The translations under genes and the position numbers were made by a program. DNA of 5,548 nt from an uncultured Schwartzia sp. (GTDB lineage Bacteria > Bacillota > Negativicutes > Selenomonadales > Selenomonadaceae). Shown piece after piece: positions 1 through 5,548 of the stretch. How positions within the stretch are numbered: the first letter of the stretch is position 1; every line of letters starts with the position of its first letter. The stretch spans positions 1 through 5,548 of the forward strand of contig CAJPUA010000080.1 of the NCBI GenBank assembly GCA_905373705.1. The letters are read 5' to 3'. The notes beneath the pieces were generated by a model. The model saw nothing but the letters and a program-made list of their open reading frames with translations, made no database searches and had not been told where the DNA came from.

Positions 1-4
1 TCTG

Positions 5-10
5 CCCTCT
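5..10 (-). promoter_or_regulatory. possible ribosome binding site of a gene beyond the left edge
   Basis: The 30 bases after the miaB stop read AGAGGG on the minus strand at this position, four bases from the window edge, with no terminator hairpin in between. This would suit a start codon just outside the window. In many Firmicutes mutS follows miaB, but nothing of the next coding region is visible, so its identity is inference only. Confidence 0.25.
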
Positions 11-30
11 GACAAAACAGCGACTCGGTT

Positions 31-1392
31 TTATCCGTCGATTTCTTTTCGCACGCGCACAAACGTCCCCTTCAACAGCCATGTTTGAGGTTGCGTGATC
101 TTTATTTCCTCCAGATCCCCGGGGCGTTCGCTTCCTTGCCGCGCCCAGAGAACGATCTTATTCGTTCGCGTCCTGCCTGTCCAAACACCTTTGTTGTTCG
201 CGCTGGGGCCTTCGACCATGACTTCCACGGTATGACCGCGATATTTTTCATTAATTTCCCGGCTGATCTCGTCCTGCACCGCCATCAAGCGACGGAGACG
301 CTCCTTTTTCACGGCGGACGGTACCTGATTCGCCATATTAGCCGCCGGAGTTCCAGAGCGGGTCGAATAAAGGAAAGTATAGGCGGCGTCGTAGCGAATC
401 TCCCGTACGAAATCCAGCAGTTCAGAGAAATCTTCTTCCGTCTCGCCGGGGAAGCCGACGATCAGATCCGTCGTCAGACTGGCGCCGGGAACGGTTTCTC
501 GAATGTCGCGCACTAACTCACGGTACCGCGCGAGGGAATAGCCCCGGTTCATCGCTTTTAAGATCTTGTCACTGCCATACTGCACGGGAACATGAAAGTG
601 CTCGCAGATATGGCGGCTGTCACGTACCGTTTCAATCAGCTTATGACTGAGATCCTTGGGGTGAGAGGTCATGTAACGGATCCGCGCGATCCCTTCAATC
701 CCCTCGGCCATTTTGAGTAAATCGGGAAAGTCCGCCTGTTGATGATCCTTCCCGTAAGAATTGACATTCTGGCCCAGAAGCGTAATCTCTCGAAATCCTT
801 CAGCCGTGGCTTGCCGTATTTCGTTTATAATATCCTCCGGGCGGCGGCTTCGCTCCCGCCCGCGAACGTAAGGAACGATGCAGTAAGTACAGAAGTTATC
901 ACAGCCGAACATGATGGGGATCCAAGCGGAGAGCCTTCCTTCACGGACCACCGGCAGCCCTTCCGGCATCTGCGCCTCTGTCCAGTCTATGTCAACAACG
1001 TGGCGGGCGCGTTTCGCTTCCAATTCCATAATAGCGGGGATGAGCTGGTTAAATTTATTCGTTCCCAGAACGAAATCAATGTGCGGCGCTCGCTTGATCA
1101 GCCGCTCTCCTTCTTTTTGCGCCATACAACCAGCGATGCCAAAAATCAACCCGGCTTTTTTCTTTTTCAGGTGCTTAATCTCCCCGATTTTCCCGTATAC
1201 CTTGTCCTCTGCCGATTCGCGCACGCAGCAGGTATTGAGAAGGATGAGGTCGGCTTCCTCCATCGCCGTTGTTTTTTCGTAGCCGATCGTCCGCAGAAGC
1301 CCTTCCATCCGCTCCGCGTCAGACAGGTTCATCTGGCAGCCGTAGACGCCCATATACATTTTTTTCGTCTGCCCGGCTTTATTTTTTATCAT
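31..1392 (-). CDS. miaB: tRNA-2-methylthio-N6-dimethylallyladenosine synthase MiaB
   Basis: This cytoplasmic radical-SAM methylthiotransferase adds a 2-methylthio group to i6A37 of tRNAs reading UNN codons, using two 4Fe-4S clusters. The 453 residues match the usual MiaB length. The N-terminal UPF0004 domain carries its three cluster cysteines at C19 (VYGCQMN), C55 (NTCCVRE) and C89 (AGCM). The radical-SAM motif CDNFCTYC places C164, C168 and C171, followed by VPYVRGRERSR, which is typical of MiaB. A TRAM RNA-binding domain occupies about 383-448. The start at 1392 is supported by GAGGG nine bases upstream. A second Met at residue 12 is possible but less well placed. The gene lies 36 bases after the nucleoside kinase with no terminator between them, so co-transcription is likely. 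One oddity is HVPVQYGSD at about 267-275, where the family normally has a serine (VQSGS). MtaB and RimO are less likely given the NTCxVRE and VPYVRGRE signatures. Confidence 0.97.
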   Translation of the reverse strand: MIKNKAGQTKKMYMGVYGCQMNLSDAERMEGLLRTIGYEKTTAMEEADLILLNTCCVRESAEDKVYGKIGEIKHLKKKKAGLIFGIAGCMAQKEGERLIKRAPHIDFVLGTNKFNQLIPAIMELEAKRARHVVDIDWTEAQMPEGLPVVREGRLSAWIPIMFGCDNFCTYCIVPYVRGRERSRRPEDIINEIRQATAEGFREITLLGQNVNSYGKDHQQADFPDLLKMAEGIEGIARIRYMTSHPKDLSHKLIETVRDSRHICEHFHVPVQYGSDKILKAMNRGYSLARYRELVRDIRETVPGASLTTDLIVGFPGETEEDFSELLDFVREIRYDAAYTFLYSTRSGTPAANMANQVPSAVKKERLRRLMAVQDEISREINEKYRGHTVEVMVEGPSANNKGVWTGRTRTNKIVLWARQGSERPGDLEEIKITQPQTWLLKGTFVRVRKEIDG

Positions 1393-1401
1393 CCGTTATT
1401 T

Positions 1402-1406
1402 CCCTC
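1402..1406 (-). promoter_or_regulatory. miaB ribosome binding site
   Basis: GAGGG on the minus strand lies nine bases before the ATG at 1392, inside the 36-base gap after the kinase stop codon. It supports the 1392 start over the later Met codons at residues 12 and 14. An AAGGA further upstream is too distant to set this start. Confidence 0.6.
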
Positions 1407-1428
1407 GTTTTCCTTGAAAAGGCGCCCT

Positions 1429-3087
1429 TTACGTTTTCAGCTCGCCTTCGCCGTCGAAAAAGCATGACTGCCCAATAAATTCCCGCAGAATTGAGTTATT
1501 GGGAATGATCTCTTCATCGTCAATGGAGTCAAAATAGGTCAGAAACGTCAAAAGCTCCTGTGCCGGAGCGTATTCCGGCTCCGCCGCGCTGACGTCCTCC
1601 AACAGCGGGATAGCATGCTTTTTCAAAACGGCCAGCTCGTAAATCAAAGCGGAATTGAATACGGCGTCGGCATCCTCCTGAAAGGGGAAAATATTCTGTT
1701 CTTCCCCCTGACGCACGACGGGCCAGATCCGAAGGGTCCGCAAAGCGTGCGCCGCGCGGTATTTAAAATCGCGTACCAAGCGGCGCAACAGACGGGCGTC
1801 GGTCGTATGGATACGATTGTGCAAATCCATATTGAGCTGCGTCAGCGCGCTGACATAGATCTTGAATTTTTGGCGTCGGGGAAGGGACGCGGTCAGTTTC
1901 TCGTTCAGGCCGTGAATCCCCTCCAGAATAACCGGCTGCGTCGGCGTTATGCTCACCGGGCCAATGACGTCAAGTTCCTGCCGCCCGCTCACAAAATCGT
2001 AATGCGGCAACATGATTTCGCGCCCCGCCAAAAGATCCAGCAAATGACGATTAAAGAGCGGCAGATCAAGGGCGTTAAGCGCTTCGTAATTGTATTTTCC
2101 ATCGGGAGTCAGCGGCGTCTTGTCACGATCGACAAAATAATTATCCAGCGAAATAGAGAGCGGATCCAGCCCGTTGACCCGGAGCTGTACCTTAAGACGC
2201 TGGGCGAAAGAGGTCTTTCCCGATGCGGACGGCCCGGCAATGAGAATTACGCGGCGCTCGCGGATACTTTCTTTAATTTCGTCGGCGATCTCAGCGATCT
2301 TTTTTTCGTGCAGCGCTTCCGAAACGCGCACGATGTCTCCCGCCTTTCCTTGCCGGATGTAGCGATTCAGATCGGGGAGATAATCACAGCGCAGGATCGC
2401 CGCCCACTGTTTCGACTCGTTAAGAATCTGGTGGAATTTCGGCTGATCGACCCGCTCGGGAATCTTTCCCTTTTCCACCGTCCGCAAGAGGACGCCCGCG
2501 TCACAGCGATCAAGCGCGAACTCTCCCAAGGCGCCGGTTGAATCCAAAAGGGCGCTGTAAAGATAATCATACGCCGCGCCGCAGTAGTAAATGCTTACGG
2601 TCGCCTGCGGAATAGCCGCGATAAGATTCGCTTTCGCGATCTGACGCGACTGCTTAAAAAGCGTCACCGCTTCTTCCCTGGGAAGGTGCTTCTTCACGAT
2701 GGGACGATTTTCCTTAATGATTGCCCGCATCTTTTTTTCAATCGCGGCGACAATTTCCTCGGTAATCGCGGCTATACCGCTGATGTCGCAGTAAAGCCCC
2801 TTATTCGCCGTGAAGCGCACGATGACCTCCGCTTCCGGATAAAGCTCTTGAACCGCCGTGACTAAGAGAAACACGACCGACTGTCGGTAAATTCGCTCCC
2901 CAGACGTACTATCCAAGTACACCCAATCCAGACGGCGGTAATTCCCTACCGGCGTCTGAAGATCCGTTTCCAAGCCGTCGAGCAGAGCGGCGACGATGAG
3001 CCGCTTCGACTGCGGCTGAAATTCATCCCGGATCTCCTGCAGCGACCGCTCCGGCGGATATGACGCGTGCTTTTGTCGTTTGATCAT
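1429..3087 (-). CDS. nucleoside (uridine) kinase with ThrRS-like N-terminal half
   Basis: The C-terminal half is a P-loop kinase of the uridine kinase/phosphoribulokinase family, which phosphorylates uridine or cytidine in pyrimidine salvage. The Walker A motif GPSASGKT is at 285-292, followed by the substrate region LDNYFVDRDKTPLTPDG (about 314-330), PHYDFVSG (361-368), the Walker B-like VILEGIHGL (386-394) and the lid-type stretch RRLVRDFKYRAA (435-446). The N-terminal half resembles threonyl-tRNA synthetase: a TGS-like segment at about 12-60, then an N2/SAD-like region including RIYRQSVVFLLVTAVQELYP (65-84) and KGLYCDI (96-102). The 552-residue length fits the two-part nucleoside kinases known in Firmicutes and Thermotogae. 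The HxxxH histidines of genuine ThrRS editing sites are absent, so editing activity is unlikely. The start at 3087 has AAGGA six bases upstream. The gene is first in a unit with miaB and has its own promoter. The kinase fold is certain; substrate preference is inferred. Confidence 0.92.
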   Translation of the reverse strand: MIKRQKHASYPPERSLQEIRDEFQPQSKRLIVAALLDGLETDLQTPVGNYRRLDWVYLDSTSGERIYRQSVVFLLVTAVQELYPEAEVIVRFTANKGLYCDISGIAAITEEIVAAIEKKMRAIIKENRPIVKKHLPREEAVTLFKQSRQIAKANLIAAIPQATVSIYYCGAAYDYLYSALLDSTGALGEFALDRCDAGVLLRTVEKGKIPERVDQPKFHQILNESKQWAAILRCDYLPDLNRYIRQGKAGDIVRVSEALHEKKIAEIADEIKESIRERRVILIAGPSASGKTSFAQRLKVQLRVNGLDPLSISLDNYFVDRDKTPLTPDGKYNYEALNALDLPLFNRHLLDLLAGREIMLPHYDFVSGRQELDVIGPVSITPTQPVILEGIHGLNEKLTASLPRRQKFKIYVSALTQLNMDLHNRIHTTDARLLRRLVRDFKYRAAHALRTLRIWPVVRQGEEQNIFPFQEDADAVFNSALIYELAVLKKHAIPLLEDVSAAEPEYAPAQELLTFLTYFDSIDDEEIIPNNSILREFIGQSCFFDGEGELKT

Positions 3088-3093
3088 AAAACA

Positions 3094-3098
3094 TCCTT
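3094..3098 (-). promoter_or_regulatory. nucleoside kinase ribosome binding site
   Basis: AAGGA on the minus strand is separated from the ATG at 3087 by six bases, a standard spacing. It fixes the kinase start. Confidence 0.65.
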
Positions 3099-3122
3099 TC
3101 CGGCGGAATAAGTTCTTGTCGC

Positions 3123-3151
3123 CTTATACGCAAAATAAGCGGACGCGTCAA
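3123..3151 (-). promoter_or_regulatory. sigma-70-type promoter for the kinase-miaB unit
   Basis: On the minus strand a -35 box TTGACG (3151-3146, five of six consensus bases) and a -10 box TATAAG (3128-3123, five of six) are separated by exactly 17 bases. The predicted start is an A at about 3117-3116, giving a leader of roughly 30 bases that contains the kinase ribosome binding site. The -35 box sits in the loop of the hairpin that terminates the upstream phosphate unit. The call rests on sequence match and spacing only. Confidence 0.65.
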
Positions 3152-3160
3152 TCGTCCGCT
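3131..3160 (-). terminator. rho-independent terminator of the DUF47-PiT unit
   Basis: On the minus strand AGCGGACG (3160-3153) pairs perfectly with CGTCCGCT (3145-3138) around a seven-base loop. A short T-rich stretch (TATTTT) follows. It lies 47 bases after the permease stop codon. The eight-pair GC-rich stem is convincing. The T tract is interrupted by an A, so termination may be incomplete. The plus-strand side lacks a comparable T run, so it is probably one-directional. Confidence 0.75.
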
Positions 3161-3206
3161 CCGTTTCTCCTGTTATGCCGCCAAACCCTTCATCACTTTC
3201 GCCGCG

Positions 3207-4202
3207 TCAAAAGATCCACAAAACGATCTGATAAACGATCGCGCCCATCAGCGCGGTGCAGGGGATCGTCAAAAGCCAAGCGACCAGCATCTGCTGAGCG
3301 ACGCCCCATCGCACCGCCCGAATACGCTTCGCCATGCCGACGCCCATGATCGATCCGGAAACCACATGCGTGGTGCTGACCGGTAAATGTAAGAGAGTCG
3401 CCGAAAAAATAACCAGCGAGGAATTGAGATCGGCGGCAAAGCCGCTGATTGGCTCCAGCTTAAATATTCCCGCTCCGATCGTCTTGATAATACGCCAGCC
3501 GCCGGTCGCCGTTCCCAGCGCCATCGCGACTGCCGCCAGCAATTTTACATAAAAAGGAACCTCAAAGGCCTCAATGTAGCCGCCGCTCAAAAGCGCCAGC
3601 GTAATGATTCCCATAGATTTCTGCGCGTCGTTGGATCCGTGGGAAAAGGCCATCGTCGCCGCCGACACGAGCTGCATTTTCTTAAACCGATCGTTAATAT
3701 TGTAAGGCGTACATCGACCGAACAACATATACAGTCCCCGCATGACAAGACACCCGGAAACGATCGCCAGAACCGGCGAAGCGACGAGCGACAAAATGAT
3801 CTTGCCAATGCCCCAGAGATTCAGGCCTTCTAATCCGGTAGAAACCAGAACCGCGCCGATGACGCCCCCGACCAGCGCGTGCGAGGAACTGCTCGGAAGC
3901 GCCGCCCACCATGTCAAAATATTCCAAATGACCGCGCCAGAAAGCGCCGCGATGAGGACATGTTCATTCACGTGCCCGGCAGAACGCACAATATCAGCCC
4001 CGATGGTTTTAGCTACCCCCGTACTGTACATAGCGCCGAGAAAATTCAGGATCGCCGCCATAAGGATGGCGTCGCGCGGTGAAATCGCCCGCGTCGATAC
4101 CGACGTGGCGATCGCGTTCGCCGTATCATGAAAGCCGTTGATAAAATCAAAGACCAGCGCCAGGCCGATAACGGTAAAAATCAGAATATGCAGTTCAGGC
4201 AT
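3207..4202 (-). CDS. pit: PiT-family inorganic phosphate permease
   Basis: This inner-membrane, low-affinity phosphate transporter of the PiT family (PF01384) is driven by an ion gradient and often carries metal-phosphate complexes. The 331 residues fit the short bacterial form. The internal duplication of the family is visible: NGFHDTANAIAT (22-33) is mirrored by FSHGSNDAQKSMG (186-198), and LPSSSSHALVGG (102-113) by LPVSTTHVVSGSIMG (273-287). Hydrophobic segments lie at about 4-20, 44-62, 82-100, 108-122, 134-160, 196-208, 217-234, 260-272 and 302-330. A polar loop at about 163-178 separates the halves. The ATG at 4202 overlaps the end of the DUF47 gene by eight bases, which suggests translational coupling, since the upstream ribosome binding site (GGTGA) is weak. 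The DUF47 partner and shared transcript fit a phosphate import role. Sulfate or other anions are less likely given the strong signatures. Confidence 0.95.
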   Translation of the reverse strand: MPELHILIFTVIGLALVFDFINGFHDTANAIATSVSTRAISPRDAILMAAILNFLGAMYSTGVAKTIGADIVRSAGHVNEHVLIAALSGAVIWNILTWWAALPSSSSHALVGGVIGAVLVSTGLEGLNLWGIGKIILSLVASPVLAIVSGCLVMRGLYMLFGRCTPYNINDRFKKMQLVSAATMAFSHGSNDAQKSMGIITLALLSGGYIEAFEVPFYVKLLAAVAMALGTATGGWRIIKTIGAGIFKLEPISGFAADLNSSLVIFSATLLHLPVSTTHVVSGSIMGVGMAKRIRAVRWGVAQQMLVAWLLTIPCTALMGAIVYQIVLWIF

Positions 4203-4821
4203 ACTTCATCACCACGCCACGAATCATATCCGACACATCTTCGCAGTGATCCAGCGTATCCTCCAGATTCTCCAAAATATCTTTCCACTTAATCAGTTCA
4301 ATGGGATCTTTTACGTTATCAAACAGATAGGCGATCTCGTGTCGATAGACACGATCCCCCTCGCTCTCCAGCTTGCCGATTTTATGCGTCGATTCTAAGA
4401 TCTGCACCCGATTCTTTTTAATGTCCTTAAGCAGGGAAAAAGCTTTTATGATCTCTTCCGTCGCTTCCAGCAGCAGTTTTGTCAGGGAGATCGCCCCTTC
4501 CTTCGCCGGACCGGTGCGATAGATGACGACCCGTTGCAAGGTTCCCTGCAAAAAATCCACGCCGTCATCCAACCCGTTGACCAGAGAAAAAATATCCTCC
4601 CGGTCGATGGGCGTAATAAAGGTCTGATTCAGCTTGTCGATGATTTTATCATTGACGGCGTCGGCCTCATGTTCCAGATCGATGATCTCCTTCATTTTGG
4701 CTACCGCTACGCTGGGATCCTGCATGACTTCATCCATGATAAGCGCCCCTTGATAAAAATATTTAGCGCTTTCCACGAAAAGGTCAAAGAACTCGTTGTT
4801 CTTGTTCTGGAAATTAAACAT
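4195..4821 (-). CDS. DUF47 / PhoU-like phosphate transport accessory protein
   Basis: This 208-residue cytoplasmic helical protein belongs to the DUF47 family (PF01865, related to PhoU), which is usually encoded next to PiT permeases and thought to modulate them. Two repeated acidic motifs typical of PhoU-like metal-binding bundles are visible: DLEHEAD (48-54) and LESEGDRVYRHEI (151-163). FITPIDREDIFSLVNGLDDG (68-87) and WKDILENLEDTLDHCEDVSD (179-198) are also characteristic of the family. There is no signal peptide or membrane segment. The start is placed at 4821 because MFNF followed by an FFDLF segment is a typical N-terminus, and a perfect AGGAGG lies five bases upstream. An in-frame ATG at 4845 would add eight residues but lies only about ten bases from the predicted transcription start. 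Its last eight bases overlap the permease start. Its exact effect on transport is inferred from the family. Confidence 0.93.
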   Translation of the reverse strand: MFNFQNKNNEFFDLFVESAKYFYQGALIMDEVMQDPSVAVAKMKEIIDLEHEADAVNDKIIDKLNQTFITPIDREDIFSLVNGLDDGVDFLQGTLQRVVIYRTGPAKEGAISLTKLLLEATEEIIKAFSLLKDIKKNRVQILESTHKIGKLESEGDRVYRHEIAYLFDNVKDPIELIKWKDILENLEDTLDHCEDVSDMIRGVVMKYA

Positions 4822-4826
4822 GCGGC

Positions 4827-4832
4827 CCTCCT
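4827..4832 (-). promoter_or_regulatory. DUF47 ribosome binding site (decides the start)
   Basis: AGGAGG on the minus strand is separated by five bases from the ATG at 4821. This consensus match picks the 208-residue start over the in-frame ATG at 4845. Confidence 0.8.
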
Positions 4833-4862
4833 GCTCCCCTGCCATGGCTCGTATCTCTTGTT

Positions 4863-4891
4863 ACTATATCATGATTTTTTTCATTCAGCAA
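4863..4891 (-). promoter_or_regulatory. sigma-70-type promoter of the phosphate uptake unit
   Basis: The minus strand carries TATAGT as a -10 (4868-4863, five of six consensus bases) and TTGCTG as a weaker -35 (4891-4886), with a 17-base AT-rich spacer. The predicted start is at about 4857-4856, giving a leader of roughly 35 bases. This lets DUF47-pit be transcribed independently of pheT-zapA. No clear PHO-box-type direct repeat is visible next to it. Confidence 0.6.
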
Positions 4892-4919
4892 TGCTTCCCC
4901 GGCGCGCCGATACCGCTTC

Positions 4920-5192
4920 TCAAAACGGCGGCGGGGGAGAGTTCGGCAGCTTTTTTTGGTTGATGAGCTCTAAAAGTTCTTCATAGTCTCGCTTCAACTG
5001 TAAATAACGGTCGGCGATCTGGAGCGCCGCTAATACGCCGATACGCGTCCCTGATAAGATATTCATGTTTTGCGCGACGTTTCTCATCTGCGTATCAACG
5101 ATGGCCGCAAGCTTTCGTACATAAGTCTCGTCGCTATCTGTTTTTAAGGGATACGGTTCGCCGAAAATATCCACTATAACTTTTTTCTCCAC
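4920..5192 (-). CDS. zapA: cell division protein ZapA
   Basis: ZapA binds FtsZ in the cytoplasm and promotes bundling and stability of the Z ring. From the chosen GTG start the protein has 90 residues, a normal ZapA length. Family features are the N-terminal strand KKVIVDIFGEPYPLK (3-17), the helix DETYVRKLAAIVDTQM (21-36), and the dimerising helix RIGVLAALQIADRYLQLKRD (50-69), which runs on to about 78 as a likely coiled coil. The frame stays open up to an ATG at 5306, which would add 38 residues overlapping pheT. Those residues look unlike ZapA and have no convincing ribosome binding site. The GTG at 5192 has only a modest GGTGA four bases upstream, so the exact start is uncertain. The C-terminus ends in four prolines and a phenylalanine. 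Placement after pheT is a recurrent Firmicutes arrangement. Confidence 0.88.
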   Translation of the reverse strand: MEKKVIVDIFGEPYPLKTDSDETYVRKLAAIVDTQMRNVAQNMNILSGTRIGVLAALQIADRYLQLKRDYEELLELINQKKLPNSPPPPF

Positions 5193-5250
5193 CGCTTCAC
5201 CACATCTTTCTCCGGAATATCCGGGCGCTTCGCCTATTTCTTTTAGTTTA

Positions 5251-5547
5251 TCATAAGCGAGCAGGAAAAAACAGCCGTCTTTTTCTCTCTTTTTCAATTT
5301 CCTCATCGGTCAGCGTCCGATCATCGGATTGAAATTGCAGCGAGAAGGCCATACTTTTTTCTCCCTCCGCCACCTGCCGTCCGGTATATACGTCGAACAG
5401 GCATATATCTCGGAAGTAAGAACCGGCATTCTTTTTAATGACCCGCTCGATATCCGCCGCCGGAATATCTTTCGTTACGGACAACGCCAAATCACGCGTG
5501 ATGGCGGGGTAGCGGGGAACGCACTTCGCCCTCCACCCTGGAAAAAC
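5251..5547 (-). CDS. pheT: phenylalanyl-tRNA synthetase beta subunit, C-terminal fragment
   Basis: This is the last 98 residues of PheT; the rest lies beyond the right edge. PheT pairs with PheS to charge tRNA-Phe. The visible part is the FDX-ACB (anticodon-binding-like) domain: VPRYPAITRDLALSVTKD, then an IPAADIERVIKKNAG helix, RDICLFDVYTG, and GEKSMAFSLQFQSDDRTLTDEE. The frame runs open to the window edge, so a TTG within it at 5490 is not a true start. The tail after TDEE is only 14-15 residues and lacks the usual closing strand of the GAxLR type, so the protein appears some eight to ten residues short. A run of six T lies in this tail and a sequencing or real frameshift is possible. The stop is 58 bases before the chosen zapA start. 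The first eight or so visible residues are too few to judge. Confidence 0.92.
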   Translation of the reverse strand, partial: VFPGWRAKCVPRYPAITRDLALSVTKDIPAADIERVIKKNAGSYFRDICLFDVYTGRQVAEGEKSMAFSLQFQSDDRTLTDEEIEKERKRRLFFPARL

Positions 5548-5548
5548 C

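Noticed and set aside
739..1467. A 242-codon open frame on the plus strand, antisense to the start of miaB.
   Set aside because: It is a shadow of miaB with no family features, and it runs across the miaB-kinase junction.
1615..2541. A 308-codon open frame on the plus strand, antisense to the nucleoside kinase.
   Set aside because: The kinase on the opposite strand is unmistakable. The antisense product has no recognisable domain, no good ribosome binding site, and a composition expected from reading a coding gene backwards.
3172..3209. A short out-of-frame peptide, AAKVMKGLAA-stop, just after the permease stop, looking like the end of another protein.
   Set aside because: It has no start or domain, and the permease C-terminus is complete in its own frame, so it is probably chance.
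4897..4937. A GC-rich inverted repeat after zapA, including the palindrome CGGCGCGCCG at 4900-4909, considered as a zapA terminator.
   Set aside because: The stem is interrupted by an internal loop and no T run follows on the minus strand, so it does not meet the rho-independent pattern.
5251..5490. A separate 79-residue gene starting at TTG 5490.
   Set aside because: The frame continues open to the window edge and reads as the PheT FDX-ACB domain, so the TTG is an internal leucine codon.
1..5548. A search for a novel system: mobile elements, CRISPR repeats, tRNA or other RNA genes, toxin-antitoxin pairs.
   Set aside because: Coding density is high, all genes are recognised core families, and no long direct or inverted repeats or RNA folds beyond the terminator were seen by eye.

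Overview
The window is ordinary bacterial core genome. All six recognisable genes lie on the minus strand, so transcription runs from high to low coordinates. The gene content suggests a low-to-mid GC Firmicutes/Bacillota-type bacterium. It combines a ThrRS-like/uridine kinase fusion directly upstream of miaB, a pheT-zapA junction, a DUF47-PiT pair, and purine-rich AGGAGG-like ribosome binding sites. A Negativicutes or clostridial relative would fit, but the sequence alone does not settle the genus.

In transcription order, the right edge (about 5548-5251) holds the C-terminal anticodon-binding-like domain of the phenylalanyl-tRNA synthetase beta chain (pheT). It is cut by the window edge and has a rather short tail. 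Next is zapA (5192-4920), a FtsZ-ring regulator that most likely starts at a GTG codon. A promoter at 4891-4863 then drives a two-gene phosphate uptake unit: a DUF47/PhoU-like protein (4821-4195) and a PiT-type phosphate permease (4202-3207). Their coding sequences overlap by 8 bases.

A rho-independent terminator at about 3160-3131 closes the phosphate unit. A good sigma-70-type promoter is superimposed on it: the -35 lies in the hairpin loop and the -10 lies just after the T-rich tract. This promoter serves a second unit: a 552-residue nucleoside (uridine) kinase with a ThrRS-like N-terminal half (3087-1429), then miaB (1392-31), the radical-SAM tRNA methylthiotransferase. The left edge may carry the ribosome binding site of a further gene outside the window.

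The units are functionally mixed: tRNA charging and division, phosphate import, and nucleotide salvage with tRNA modification. No mobile element, CRISPR array, RNA gene or defence-type system is visible, and no gap exceeds about 120 bases. The main points worth a second look are the terminator/promoter overlay, the pheT tail/zapA start junction, and the ThrRS-like half of the kinase, which lacks the expected histidines.
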